A DNA stretch of 64,000 nucleotides from Planctomycetota bacterium (lineage in GTDB: Bacteria; Planctomycetota; UBA8742; UBA2392), in the NCBI GenBank assembly GCA_027493625.1, contig JAOSKM010000001.1:146657-210656 (forward strand). Reading direction: 5' to 3'. The notes under the pieces are model-generated. The model made no database searches, was not told the origin of the DNA, and saw only the letters and a list, made by a program, of their open reading frames with translations. Positions 1 through 10,117 of the stretch are shown piece by piece; position 1 is the stretch's first letter, and each line of letters begins with the position of its first letter. The translations under genes were made by a program, and so were the position numbers.

Positions 1-581
1 AGCACCGCGTATTGGCTGAGTTGTTCGTTTATCCAGCTGCGGTCCAGGTCAGGATACGTTTCGACAAGCAGCGCGACGTCGCGCAGGTCCTGCGGACGCC
101 CGGCGATCAGCTTCATCACGCAGAGAGATTCCGCGGGGAACAGGCGAACGGACTGGCCTTGAATTACTCGCTGCACGCTGCGTCGCATGCTCTCCATTTC
201 GAATGGCAACATGCCCAGTACCACATCCACGGGCACAGCCGTTCCGGTGTGTCTCATCAGCAGGGTTCGGCTGGCCAGGGCGAACTCAACAGCGTCCTTG
301 TACCTGGGCTCGAAACCCGCTTCTTCCAGCGATTCGAACACGGTGTCCGGGCTGTCGGTGGTGATGATAACGATGTCGACGTCATCGGTTGGTCGCACTG
401 GCCCGAGTAAGCCGACAGCGACACCGCCGATCAATGCCGCTTCATAACCGGACTCTTCAGACCAAGAGAAGACTTCCGCCAGTGCCCGAAGCAGTTGTTC
501 AGGCATCCATGCGTTCGAGGCTTCCGCGGCGGACTCGCGCCCAGATTGATCGGACTCGCGCTTCTTCTTTTTCTTCGCCAT
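1..581 (-). CDS. Nucleotidyltransferase-fold protein (AbiEii/DUF6036-like), partial at left edge
   Basis: Reading leftward from an ATG at 579-581, an open frame of about 193 codons runs off the window. The first 20 residues are Lys/Arg/Ser rich. Around residues 47-68 it reads 'LIGGVAVGLLGPVRPTDDVD', the GG...DxD signature of the minimal nucleotidyltransferase fold seen in AbiEii-type toxins and DUF6036 proteins. Family knowledge says the two Asp bind metal and GG contacts the nucleotide. Substrate and partner cannot be told. The C-terminus is outside the window. A short reading frame (499-744) overlaps its start and might be a co-translated partner. The fold is fairly sure; a toxin role is only a guess. 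Confidence 0.7.
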   Translation of the reverse strand, partial: MAKKKKKRESDQSGRESAAEASNAWMPEQLLRALAEVFSWSEESGYEAALIGGVAVGLLGPVRPTDDVDIVIITTDSPDTVFESLEEAGFEPRYKDAVEFALASRTLLMRHTGTAVPVDVVLGMLPFEMESMRRSVQRVIQGQSVRLFPAESLCVMKLIAGRPQDLRDVALLVETYPDLDRSWINEQLSQYAV

Positions 582-744
582 GCACTGTGCCGGAATCGTG
601 GTGAGGTGGGATGAAACATTGGGCCGTGCGCTGAAGCAGATCTTCGAAGTTGGCTTCGCGACGCTCCTGCTGAATGCGCGCAGCGGTTGCCTTCATGCCG
701 GCAATGCGAATCTTCCAAAGCACCCTGAGTTCGCCGTCGTCCAT
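499..744 (-). CDS. Small ORF overlapping the nucleotidyltransferase start (doubtful)
   Basis: An 81-codon frame starting with MDDGELRVLW lies directly upstream of, and overlaps by about 80 bp, the nucleotidyltransferase at the edge. Its N-terminal half is hydrophilic and looks helical; its C-terminal third is Arg-rich and lies in the overlap, which may only reflect shadow translation of the neighbouring gene. No domain is recognised. It could be a small partner protein translated just before the nucleotidyltransferase, or a chance frame over the real 5' leader. Confidence 0.3.
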   Translation of the reverse strand: MDDGELRVLWKIRIAGMKATAARIQQERREANFEDLLQRTAQCFIPPHHDSGTVHGEEKEEARVRSIWARVRRGSLERMDA

Positions 745-745
745 G

Positions 746-1447
746 TCACAAGTATACCATCCTACTCAAACCCCAGCGACTGCTGGCCCGGGGCCGGCTT
801 GGGCGCCTGGTCGGGCTTGGGGCTCTCGCAGGGAAGGCTTCCAGCTCGCCCTCTTCGGCCGCGTGCAGCAGGTCTTCGGGCGGGTCTTCGTCGAACAGCC
901 AGCGCACCACGTCGTCGGGGCGCACGATGATCGGCTCGCGGTCGTGCCAGCGGCTCATCCATGGCGAAGCCTCGGCCGTGACAATGCTGCACCAGTCCAC
1001 GTCGTCGTCGTGGCGCCACAGGCCCGCGAACAGCAGGCCTTCGCCGTCCGCGCGCTGGAAGGCCCAGGGCTGCTTGGCGCCCTTCTCGCCGGTCCATTCA
1101 AAGAAGCCCTGCGCCGGCACCAGGCAGCGCTGCGTGCGCCAGGGTTTCGACCACGTGGCCTTGTCGGCCAGGCTTTCGCCCTTGGCGTTGAACAGCGGCG
1201 ACTTCACCTTGTTGTAGCGGCTTGGGATGTGGCCCCACTTCAGCAGCCGCGGCTCGACTTCGGCGTCTTCGTTGCCCACGAAGGCCAGCACCTTTGTGGT
1301 GGGACGCACGTCGTAGTTCTGCTCGCGCCAGTCGATGTCGCGCTGCAGCTGGTCCAGTTGCTCGCAGATCATGTCCGCCAGCTCGGGCGGGAAGTAATGC
1401 CGCACCAGCGTCTTGATCGACTTCACCGTGTAGAAGCGGCCGCACAT
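746..1447 (-). CDS. SRAP-family abasic-site protein (YedK/HMCES-like), C-terminus probably frameshifted
   Basis: SRAP proteins form a thiazolidine DNA-protein crosslink with abasic sites in single-stranded DNA, using Cys2 after removal of Met1. The key residues are visible: MCGRF start (Cys2), Asn87 in PLFNAKGES, Glu91, Glu117 in GFFEW and His168 in RWHDREP. Length and order fit the family. The last ~28 residues in this frame are an Arg/Pro/Ser string unlike SRAP tails. Moving frame at the GGG of 831-833 gives a more natural tail ending SLGFE and a stop at 762-764, so an indel near 832 is likely. The gene stands alone between the edge genes and hutH. Confidence 0.85.
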   Translation of the reverse strand: MCGRFYTVKSIKTLVRHYFPPELADMICEQLDQLQRDIDWREQNYDVRPTTKVLAFVGNEDAEVEPRLLKWGHIPSRYNKVKSPLFNAKGESLADKATWSKPWRTQRCLVPAQGFFEWTGEKGAKQPWAFQRADGEGLLFAGLWRHDDDVDWCSIVTAEASPWMSRWHDREPIIVRPDDVVRWLFDEDPPEDLLHAAEEGELEAFPARAPSPTRRPSRPRASSRWGLSRMVYL

Positions 1448-1453
1448 GGCGGT

Positions 1454-2977
1454 CTATTCTAGCTCGGAGATCACGCTGTCGAAGGCGCCACTGTTGGCGA
1501 GCTCGCGGATCGTGGCGAAATCCTCATGCAGCACGCGATCCTGCTTCAGCGGCTTGACCCGCTTGCGCACGGCGTCGGCCAGCGCTTCCACCAGCTTGCC
1601 GCCCTTCAGAGGCCGGTGGTAGTCCAGCGCCAGGCGCCCGGCCAGCAGCTCGATGCTTAACAAGTGCTGCAAATTCTCGAACACCGTGCGCGCCTTCAGC
1701 GCGGCCGTCACGCCCATGCTGACGTGGTCTTCCTTGTTGGCGCTGGTCGGGATGCTGTCCACGCTGGCGGGGTGGCTGAACACCTTGTTCTCGCTGGCCA
1801 GCGCGGCCGCGACCACCTGCGCGATCATCAGGCCGCTGTTGAGGCCGCTGCTCCCCACCAGGAAGGGCGGCAGGTTGCTGAGGTCCGGATTGACCATCTG
1901 CTCCGTGCGGCGCTCGCTGATCGCGCCCAGCTCGGACATCAAAATGGCGAGAAAATCCAGCGCCTGGCTGAGCGGCTGGCCGTGGAAGTTGCCGGCGCTG
2001 ATCACCGCGCCGTCCTGCGGGAACAGCAGCGGGTTGTCCGTCACCGCGTTCAGTTCGCGCTCGAAGATGGTCTGCACGAATGCAAAGCCGTCGCGCGCGG
2101 CGCCGTGCACCTGGGGCACGCAGCGCAGGCTGTAGGCGTCCTGCACGCGCTCGTCGCCTTCGCGGTGGCTTTCGCGGATCGCGCTGCCCTTCAGCATCTT
2201 CAGCATGTTGCGGCTGACCAGCGCGTGGCCCGGGTGCGGGCGGATCGCCGCCACGCGCGGGTCAAAGGGCGAGTCGCTGCCGCGCAGGGCCTCAAGTGAC
2301 AGCGCCGCCGTGGCGTCGCACAGCTTGATCCAGCGGCGCATGCCGCACACGGTGACGAGGCCGATGGCCTGGATGATCTGGGTGCCGTTGATCAGGGCCA
2401 GGCCTTCCTTGGCCTGCAGCTCGACGGGTTTCAAACCGGCAGCCTTCAGCGCCTTCGCGGCGCTTGTCAGCCGGCCCTTCACGAACACTTTGCCCTCGCC
2501 GATCAGCGCCAGCGCGATGTGCGCCAGCGGCGCCAGGTCGCCCGAGGCGCCGACGCTGCCCTTGCTGGGCACGAAGGGCACCACGTTGCTGTTGAGCATC
2601 GCGACCAGCGCGTCCACCACTTCTTCGCGCACGCCGGAGTTGCCCTGCACGATGCTGTTGATGCGCAGCAGCATGGCCAGCCGCACCGTGTGCTCCGGCA
2701 GCGGCTCGCCGACGCCGCAGGCATGGCTGCGGATCAGGTTGGTCTGCAACTGCCCCAGGTCGGCATCGGGGATCTTCACGTTCGCCAGCTTGCCGAAGCC
2801 GGTGTTCACGCCGTACACCGGCCGATGTTCCTTCAGCAGCTGCTGCACGAACTTGCGCGCCTTGCGCACGGCCGCGCGCGCGCCGGATGAAACCTCAACG
2901 CGCGAAAAGCCGCCATGCAGGAAGCGGTCCACCTGTGCCAGGGTCAGTGACTTGCCGTCGAGTGTGAGCGTAGCCAT
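1454..2977 (-). CDS. hutH: Histidine ammonia-lyase
   Basis: Converts L-histidine to trans-urocanate and ammonia, the first step of histidine degradation, in the cytoplasm. The 507-aa length is normal. The catalytic MIO cofactor forms from Ala-Ser-Gly, seen at residues 144-146 within GSVGASGDLAPLAH; the YGVNTGFG motif is at 55-62 and a QDAYSLRC-type motif follows the middle region. I chose the ATG at 2975-2977 (MATLTLDG) because the upstream in-frame extension of 32 residues has no family resemblance. No other hut gene is nearby, so it seems to be a solo copy. A phenylalanine or tyrosine ammonia-lyase cannot be excluded without alignment of the substrate pocket. Confidence 0.93.
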   Translation of the reverse strand: MATLTLDGKSLTLAQVDRFLHGGFSRVEVSSGARAAVRKARKFVQQLLKEHRPVYGVNTGFGKLANVKIPDADLGQLQTNLIRSHACGVGEPLPEHTVRLAMLLRINSIVQGNSGVREEVVDALVAMLNSNVVPFVPSKGSVGASGDLAPLAHIALALIGEGKVFVKGRLTSAAKALKAAGLKPVELQAKEGLALINGTQIIQAIGLVTVCGMRRWIKLCDATAALSLEALRGSDSPFDPRVAAIRPHPGHALVSRNMLKMLKGSAIRESHREGDERVQDAYSLRCVPQVHGAARDGFAFVQTIFERELNAVTDNPLLFPQDGAVISAGNFHGQPLSQALDFLAILMSELGAISERRTEQMVNPDLSNLPPFLVGSSGLNSGLMIAQVVAAALASENKVFSHPASVDSIPTSANKEDHVSMGVTAALKARTVFENLQHLLSIELLAGRLALDYHRPLKGGKLVEALADAVRKRVKPLKQDRVLHEDFATIRELANSGAFDSVISELE

Positions 2978-3077
2978 GGGCGGGGAAGTTAGCGGGAAAC
3001 GGGGGCGGAATACAGAGGCGAAGTGGGACAGGTGGGACTCCGCGTGCGTGGCTGCGTTCAAGCTGGCCGGCAAAGGA

Positions 3078-3101
3078 AGCCGGCCCGTTCCCGGGCCGGC
3101 T
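3078..3101. terminator. Perfect 10-bp stem hairpin between hutH and the oxidoreductase
   Basis: AGCCGGCCCG and CGGGCCGGCT pair perfectly around a TTCC loop. It lies just downstream of the leftward gene ending at 3140. There is no strong U-run, so it could be a weak terminator or another dispersed palindrome. Confidence 0.4.
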
Positions 3102-3139
3102 CTGAGTTCACATGTCCCACCAGTCCGGCCCGCCCCGCC

Positions 3140-4348
3140 CTACTTCAGCTTCGGCAGCGGATGCGAAGCCAGCCACTGCCACAGGCGCTTGGCGCACAGG
3201 CTGCCGCTGGCCACCACGCTCATGAGCGTGCGGGTTTCGATGTTGGTGCAGTCGCCGGCGACGTAGATGCCGCCGAACATGGTCTTGCCGCCCTCGCCGT
3301 GGGCGTAGTAGCCGTTGTCCTGGGGCAGGCGCTCGAGGCCCGGGATCGGCTGCTTGGGCGCCGGGCCCAGCGCCACCACCATGGCGTCGAGCGGCAGGCC
3401 CTGCTCTTCGGGTATGCCCTTCTCCACGAAGAACAGGAAATCCAGCGCGTCGTTGCCCTTCACCGCCACCACCTTGGTGCCGGGGATGATGCGCACCTTC
3501 TGGGTGGTCGCGCGCTCCACCAGCAGCGGCTCGCCCGTGGGCTGGTCGTCGGGGCAGAGCACGGTCACGAACTTGGCGTAGCGGCTCAGGAAGATGGCCG
3601 CGTGCATGGCCTCGTCGCCGCCGCCGATCACGGCCACGCGGCGGTCGGTGTAAATCTGCGCGTCCACCTGGGCGCCGTAGCGGATGCCCCTGTTCAGGAA
3701 CTTGTCCACGCCCTCGATCTTCAGCTCGCGCTGCGCGGCGCCGGTGGCGATCACCACCGCGCGCGCCCAGAAGTTGCCGGCGCTGCTGTGCACGCGCTTG
3801 AACGCGCCCTGGATGCGGATGCTGTTCACCTTGCCGCGCATCAGCGTGGCGCCCACGTGGCGCGCGTGCTCGGCGAAGTTGGCGGCGATGTCCGCGCCCG
3901 GCACGGCCTCATCGAAGCCGACGCCCAGGTACTCGTCCACGTCGGTAAGCGGCAGCAGGTGGCCGCCGGGTTCGTTCTCATCCAGGCCCAGCACGCTCAG
4001 GCCGCCCAGCCGGCAGCCGTGGCAGGCGGCAAGACCCGCGGGGCCCAGGCCGACCACGATCACGTCGAAAATCGTCTGGCCGCGCGATTCCAGGCGCTCG
4101 ATGTCGTAGCGCACGCCCGTGGCTTCCAGCAGTTCTTCCTGCGTCGGGTCAGGCAGCCATTCGTCGTTGACGTACAGCACCGGCGACACGGCCGCGCCGC
4201 AGAGCTTGCGGATGAAAGCGTTTGCCTCCTGGTCGGTGGCGATGCTGCGCTCGTTCCAGGACATGTGGTGCGCTTCAAGCGCTTCCTTGGCGAGCCGGTT
4301 CGACTCCGACACGCCGTCCGTAAACATGATGATCTTGGCAGCGGGCAT
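3140..4348 (-). CDS. Glutaredoxin-like/thioredoxin reductase-like FAD fusion lacking redox cysteines
   Basis: A 402-aa two-domain protein. Residues 1-80 look like a glutaredoxin fold, but the place of the CPxC motif reads FTDGVSES. Residues 93-402 are a low-molecular-weight thioredoxin reductase fold: FAD-binding VGLGPAG at 99-105, ATG at 201-203, NADPH-binding VIGGGDEA at 240-247 and a C-terminal YVAGDC motif. At 221-230 the text is GIRYGAQVDA, where the family normally has YCxxCDG, so the disulfide is absent. It may therefore act like the cysteine-less ferredoxin/flavodoxin-NADP reductases of this superfamily rather than reducing thioredoxin; this is inference. Start chosen at 4348, which has an AGGTAGGG ribosome site upstream. 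Confidence 0.8.
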   Translation of the reverse strand: MPAAKIIMFTDGVSESNRLAKEALEAHHMSWNERSIATDQEANAFIRKLCGAAVSPVLYVNDEWLPDPTQEELLEATGVRYDIERLESRGQTIFDVIVVGLGPAGLAACHGCRLGGLSVLGLDENEPGGHLLPLTDVDEYLGVGFDEAVPGADIAANFAEHARHVGATLMRGKVNSIRIQGAFKRVHSSAGNFWARAVVIATGAAQRELKIEGVDKFLNRGIRYGAQVDAQIYTDRRVAVIGGGDEAMHAAIFLSRYAKFVTVLCPDDQPTGEPLLVERATTQKVRIIPGTKVVAVKGNDALDFLFFVEKGIPEEQGLPLDAMVVALGPAPKQPIPGLERLPQDNGYYAHGEGGKTMFGGIYVAGDCTNIETRTLMSVVASGSLCAKRLWQWLASHPLPKLK

Positions 4349-4436
4349 AACCCTACCTGACGGCTTAAACGCAACCACACAGCGGGGGAGTGCGGCTTAT
4401 CGCTCAAATCGCATCCCAACGCAAGTTTCTTGACCC

Positions 4437-4450
4437 GAGGTATTTACCTC
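4437..4450. promoter_or_regulatory. Palindrome upstream of ribBA, possible operator
   Basis: A perfect 14-bp palindrome (GAGGTA TT TACCTC) sits 145 bp before the ribBA start and just after a TTGACC that could serve as a -35 box. No good -10 box or FMN riboswitch core was found. This is only a candidate site. Confidence 0.2.
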
Positions 4451-4594
4451 AGGTTTCAACCACAACTTGGCCCGTACACCTGCGCACTTTCCACCCGGGC
4501 AGGCACGCTGTCAATGAGTGGAAGAACGGGGAAAACTCGCCCGCCGCTGCCGTTCGCCACCAGGCTGGTTATGATCGCCCCCGGAAGGAAGTCC

Positions 4595-5872
<1,278 letters not shown>

Positions 5873-5892
5873 CGGCGGCGCCGCGCCAGCCT

Positions 5893-6725
5893 CTACAGTC
5901 CGGTTACCAGCGTCTTCACGATGCTGGTCAGCTTGGGCTCGGCTTCGCCTGCGGTCTTGATGATGGTCTCGATGTCGGCCTCTTCCAGCGTCTCCGGGAT
6001 GCACAGGTCCGTCACGATGCTGAACGCGACCACGCGCATGCCCAGGTGCCTTGCGGCGATCACCTCCGGTACGGTCGACATGCCCACCACGTCGGCGCCC
6101 ATGTTGCGCAGCATGCGGTACTCGGCGCGCGTCTCGAGCGTGGGGCCGGTCACCCACACGTAGACGCCCTCACGCAGGCTGAGCGAATTCTCTTTCGCGG
6201 CCGCGTGGGCGCGCTGGATCAACTCGCGGTCGTAGGGGCGCGACATGTCGGGGAAGCGCGGGCCGAGGCTGTCGTCGTTGGGGCCGCGCAGGGGGCTGAC
6301 GCCGCACAGGCCCGGCAGGTTGATGTGATCGTCGATCACCATCAGGTCGCCGAGCTTCCAGTCCGGGTTCAGGCCGCCGGCGGCGTTGCTGAGCACCAGG
6401 ATCTCGCAACCCAGCGCCTTCAGCAGGCGGGCGGGGAACACGATGTCGGCCAGGCTGTGGCCCTCGTAGTAGTGCAGGCGGCCTTCGAACACGTAGACCT
6501 CGGTGCCGTTGAGCGTGCCCGCCACGAACTCGCCGCCGTGGCCCTGCACGCTGGCGCCCGCCATGTGGGGGGATCTTGCGTGAACGGGATGCGCACGTCG
6601 GCCTTCACCTCTTTGCCCAAAGCACCCAGGCCGGTGCCGAGCACGATGCCGACTTTGGCCCGGATGCTGGTTTTGGCGTGGATGGCGCTTACGGCCTCAT
6701 TGAGTTGTGCGTGCAGGTTGCTCAT
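5893..6725 (-). CDS. Purine nucleoside phosphorylase, frameshifted at a G6 run
   Basis: Cleaves purine nucleosides with phosphate to base and ribose 1-phosphate (salvage). The N-terminus (MSNLHAQLNEAVSAIHAK.., then GIVLGTGLGALG) is in one frame; from residue ~50 the rest (GRLHYYEGH, SNAAGGLNPDWKLGD, MSTVPEVIAA) is in another. The switch lies at the run of six G at 6567-6572 (C6 on the coding strand). Either an assembly indel or a real disruption; the joined product has normal family length and all motifs. The start at 6725 overlaps the DUF167 stop at 6722 by 4 bp (ATGA), so the two are translationally coupled. Confidence 0.85.
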
Positions 6726-7012
6726 GTGCATTGCTCCAGTTTCAGGCGCAAGGTCGTTTCGTCGATGCCGCCGATCGCGACACGCTTATCCTGACTGGCG
6801 TGCCCTGAGACAAGCTCAATTTCGCGCGGCGCGATGCCCAGCGCATCCGCCAGCACGCGCAGCACGCCTTCGTTGGCGCGGCCCTTCTCCGGCGGCTCCT
6901 TCACGTACAGCTTCAGCGCGCCGCCGTGCTCACCGGCGATGCGGTCGCGTTTGGCCTTGGGTGAGACGCGCAGGCGCAGCAGGATGCGGCCGTCGCGATG
7001 TTCGAGGCTCAA
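6722..7012 (-). CDS. DUF167/YggU family protein
   Basis: 96 aa with the family pattern LRLRVSPKAKRDRI near residue 11, then ALKLYVKEPPEKGRANEG and a late IELVSGHASQDKRV. DUF167 proteins are small cytosolic folds of unknown function, often beside housekeeping genes. The stop overlaps the start of the purine nucleoside phosphorylase, and the upstream secreted protein gene ends 13 bp away, so all three may be one transcript. Confidence 0.88.
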   Translation of the reverse strand: MSLEHRDGRILLRLRVSPKAKRDRIAGEHGGALKLYVKEPPEKGRANEGVLRVLADALGIAPREIELVSGHASQDKRVAIGGIDETTLRLKLEQCT

Positions 7013-7025
7013 GCATGGGCGGGGG

Positions 7026-8048
7026 TTACTTGTTCTTCAGCGCCTTGATGATCTCGATGTAGCCTTTCACGTTGTCGCGGGCTTTCTTCAGCAGCAGCCT
7101 GCCGGCCAGGTTGTGGTAGTCCTGCGGTTCCAGGTGCGCTTCCCAGCCATCGAGCTGCCCGCAGCCGATGTGGTTCAGCGCCAGCGTCACGTCGGCCACG
7201 CCGCCTGCGACGTAGGGCGCCTGCGCCCAGAACTCCTTGATCACCAGGATCGCCGCACGCTGCTTGAGGTAGTGGGGCGTGTACTCCTTCTGCAGTTCGT
7301 TCTGTTTCGAGCCTGTGTTGTTGACCAGGAAGGTCCAGCTGTTCAGGTTTTCCGGATACTCGGCAATGTTCTGCTCGGCCTTGTGCAGGTTGAGCCACTC
7401 GCGCCTGGCGGTCAGCAGCCAGGCCGTCATGTCGCGCAGCACCTCGGTCTCGCCGGAGACCTTGCCGGAATCGACCAGCTTCTCGAGCTCGCGCTTGACC
7501 TTGCCGCCTTCCTCTGCGGCCTTGATCCATGCGGTCTCGGCGTCCTTCTCGGTCTTGAAGTCGTCGTACTTCTGCAGGATCACTGCCATCATGCGGTAGT
7601 AGAAGGCCTTGCCGGCTTTGACTTCCTCGGCGAACCTGGTCAGTTCGGGCGTCTTGATTTCGTCCTCGCGGCGCACGCTGATTCCCACGTCTTTCAGCTT
7701 GCGCTCGGCTTCCTTGTACATGCCCAGCCGCAGCAGGAAGATGCCCTCCAGGTAGTCCCGCACGCTTTCATGTACCTCCTCGGTGTGGCGGGTCATCGCC
7801 TTCTTCTGTCCGCGCTCGTCCTTCACCAGGCCGCCCAGGATCTCGCGGTAGCGCCGCAGCACCTGGGCGCCGTCCACCTGCGGGGTCTTTTCATCGACCG
7901 TCGGCTCCGGCTCGGGCTTTTCTTCCGGTTGTGCGGCGCCCGAGGCCGCGCGCTTCTTGACGTCTTCCTTTTCAATGCGCGGGAACACCTGCGCCTGCGC
8001 CACGGACGTGAGCAGGCCAAGGGCAGCAATCAGCAACAGCCGTGACAT
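7026..8048 (-). CDS. Secreted or periplasmic hypothetical protein
   Basis: 340 aa. The N-terminus MSRLLLIAALGLLTSVAQAQ is a clear Sec signal peptide with cleavage after AQA. A Pro/Glu-rich linker (about 38-58) follows, then a long alpha-helical, charged body with no recognised domain. The helical pattern could be TPR-like but no clean repeat was found. An AGGAGG-type site (AGGAGGTTCCC) precedes the ATG. It lies 9 bp downstream of the sigma54 activator gene and may share its transcript. Confidence 0.7.
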   Translation of the reverse strand: MSRLLLIAALGLLTSVAQAQVFPRIEKEDVKKRAASGAAQPEEKPEPEPTVDEKTPQVDGAQVLRRYREILGGLVKDERGQKKAMTRHTEEVHESVRDYLEGIFLLRLGMYKEAERKLKDVGISVRREDEIKTPELTRFAEEVKAGKAFYYRMMAVILQKYDDFKTEKDAETAWIKAAEEGGKVKRELEKLVDSGKVSGETEVLRDMTAWLLTARREWLNLHKAEQNIAEYPENLNSWTFLVNNTGSKQNELQKEYTPHYLKQRAAILVIKEFWAQAPYVAGGVADVTLALNHIGCGQLDGWEAHLEPQDYHNLAGRLLLKKARDNVKGYIEIIKALKNK

Positions 8049-8057
8049 GGGAACCTC

Positions 8058-9968
8058 CTATTCGCCCAGGCCGTAGCGTTCCATTTTCTTTCGCAGGCCG
8101 AGGCGCGAAAGGCCCAGCAGTTCGGCGGCGCGGGATTTGTTGCCCTTGGTGCGTTCGATGGCCTCGACGATTTTACGCTTCTCGATGCCCTCGACCACAT
8201 CCTTCAGCGAGCCGCCGGACTCGGAGAGGGTTTCCTCTTCGGCCATCTGGCGCAGCTGCGGGCTCAGCAGCGCCGCGTCGATCTTCTTGCCGTCTGACAG
8301 CGCGACCATCTTCTTCACTTCATTCTCGAGCTCGCGCACGTTGCCGGGCCAGTTGTAGTTCAGCATCGCGCGCAGCACGCCGCGGTCCATCTTGAGGTCG
8401 GGGTAGCCCGCCTGCTCGGCATTGATCTTGAGGAAGTGGTCCACCAGCACGGCGATGTCTTCCTTGCGCTCGCGCAGGGGCGGCAGCTTGATGGTCACCA
8501 CGTTGATGCGGAAATACAGGTCCTGCCGGAACAGGCCCTTGCGCACCTGCTCGGCCAGGTCCTTGTTGGTGGCGCACACCAGCCGGAAGTCCACCTTCTT
8601 GCTTTGCTTGCCGCCGATCGGCCTGATCTCGCCTTCCTCAATCACACGCAGCAGCTTGGCTTGCATGGAAGGGCTGATCTCGCCGATTTCATCCAGGAAG
8701 ATCGTGCCCCCGTTGGCCAGGCCGAACAGCCCCTGCTTGTCGCGGTCCGCGCCCGTGAAGGCGCCCTTCACGTAGCCGAAAAGCTCGGATTCAAAAAGCG
8801 TGTCCGGCAACGCCGCGCAGTTTTCGGCCACGAAGCGGCCGGTCTTGGCGCGGCTGGAATTGAAGTGCAGCGCGCGGGCGATCAGCTCTTTGCCTGTACC
8901 CGGCTCGCCGAGAATCAGCACGGGCACCGGCAGGTCGGTGATCTTGTCGAGCATGCGGAAGACTTCCTGCATGCCGGCGCTCTTGCCGATGATCTCGCTG
9001 TAGTCGTGCTGCCAGCTGGGCATTTCGCGCTTCTCGGCCTCGAGGCGCAGGGCGGTCAGCTCGGCGGTCTGCATGTCGAGCTTGGCCTCCAGCTCGCGGC
9101 GCACGCCCTCGAGTTCGCTCTCGAAGTTCTCGATCTTGTGGCTGAGCGCTTCCTCGTTGCGGCGGCTTTCCGAGGCGCCGACCAGCACGGAGACCAGGTT
9201 GGCGGCCTGTTCCAGCAGCTCGACCTGGGTGTCCGACAGCTCGTCTTCCCGGCTTTCGCGCTCGACGTACAGCACGGCGGCCACGCGCTCGCCGGCCTTC
9301 AGCGGTATGTACACACAGGGCGGGTAGTTCGCCGTGCGCGGCTTCACCTGGGTGCGGCTGCGCGGGCTGAGCAGCTTGTTGGCGGTCGACAGAAAGGTGT
9401 TGGGCAACTCGTCGGTGGGGGTGCCGCTGATGAAGTTGAAGAAGGCGCGACCCCTGGCGTTGCCCTCGTCGTCGGCGACTGCGATGCAGACGCGCACGCC
9501 GGGCAGCAGCCGGCCCACGAAGCGGGCGGCGCCGTCCAGGATCGCGCGCGGCGTGTCCTCAGCGGCGGCGTTGGCAAAGCCCGAGAGCGCGTCGGCGATG
9601 CCGAGCGCGAAGGGCGTGCCGCCCGGCCGCGCGCTGGCGGGAATCGCCTCCATGGCGTTCTTGGTTTCGAAGGCGGAGGATTCCTCGCTGAACAGGGAGA
9701 TCTTGGCCAGCCCGATCTGGAAGGTTTCGCCGAACTGGATGGGGGTTTCCAGCACCGGCTCGCCGCGCATGAAGGTGCCGTTGCGTGATTTCAGGTCGCG
9801 CAGCACCCAGGTTTTGTCGGGCTGCAGCTCCAGCACGCAGTGGTGACGGCTGGCCTTCTCGTCGCGCAGCATCACGGTGTTGTCGGGAGCACGCCCAATG
9901 GACGCCTCCGAGCCGACCAGCTGGTAGTGGCTGGTCGTGCCTTTTTCTTCGACAACGACAAACGGCAT
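8058..9968 (-). CDS. Sigma54-dependent transcription activator with FHA and GAF domains
   Basis: 636 aa enhancer-binding protein. Residues 1-95 form an FHA domain (SIGR at 23-26, SRHH at 40-43, SRNGT at 61-65) that binds phosphothreonine. A GAF-like sensor covers about 130-270, a coiled coil about 280-325. The AAA+ domain has Walker A GEPGTGKE near 350, an intact GAFTGA sigma54-contact loop near 404 and Walker B GGTIFLDEIGE. A Fis-type helix-turn-helix ends the protein (NKSRAAELLGLSRLGLRKKM). The FHA input suggests control by a Ser/Thr kinase; no kinase gene is adjacent. The start at 9968 replaces a longer frame that would run through a palindrome. Confidence 0.93.
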   Translation of the reverse strand: MPFVVVEEKGTTSHYQLVGSEASIGRAPDNTVMLRDEKASRHHCVLELQPDKTWVLRDLKSRNGTFMRGEPVLETPIQFGETFQIGLAKISLFSEESSAFETKNAMEAIPASARPGGTPFALGIADALSGFANAAAEDTPRAILDGAARFVGRLLPGVRVCIAVADDEGNARGRAFFNFISGTPTDELPNTFLSTANKLLSPRSRTQVKPRTANYPPCVYIPLKAGERVAAVLYVERESREDELSDTQVELLEQAANLVSVLVGASESRRNEEALSHKIENFESELEGVRRELEAKLDMQTAELTALRLEAEKREMPSWQHDYSEIIGKSAGMQEVFRMLDKITDLPVPVLILGEPGTGKELIARALHFNSSRAKTGRFVAENCAALPDTLFESELFGYVKGAFTGADRDKQGLFGLANGGTIFLDEIGEISPSMQAKLLRVIEEGEIRPIGGKQSKKVDFRLVCATNKDLAEQVRKGLFRQDLYFRINVVTIKLPPLRERKEDIAVLVDHFLKINAEQAGYPDLKMDRGVLRAMLNYNWPGNVRELENEVKKMVALSDGKKIDAALLSPQLRQMAEEETLSESGGSLKDVVEGIEKRKIVEAIERTKGNKSRAAELLGLSRLGLRKKMERYGLGE

Positions 9969-10051
9969 GCGGGCCCTGCTCCCGAGATGGCGTACAGTGA
10001 AAATGACGCAGTGAAGGGCGTCAATAAGCAGTGGAAACTTTGTTACCAGGA

Positions 10052-10096
10052 GGGGTCTGGCCCTGTTTTCGCTTTTTGAAAACAGGGCCAGACCCC
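10052..10096. repeat. Family-1 palindrome, type A (lone copy)
   Basis: 45-bp hairpin, variant GGGGTCTGGCCCTGTTTTC facing its complement around a short loop. It lies between the zinc-ribbon protein gene and the sigma54 activator. Unlike other family-1 sites it has no type-B partner. Confidence 0.9.
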
Positions 10097-10117
10097 CTTT
10101 CGGTCTCGGGCGGGGCT

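Noticed and set aside
4379-4594. FMN riboswitch before ribBA
   Set aside because: None of the conserved FMN-riboswitch core sequences were found in the leader.
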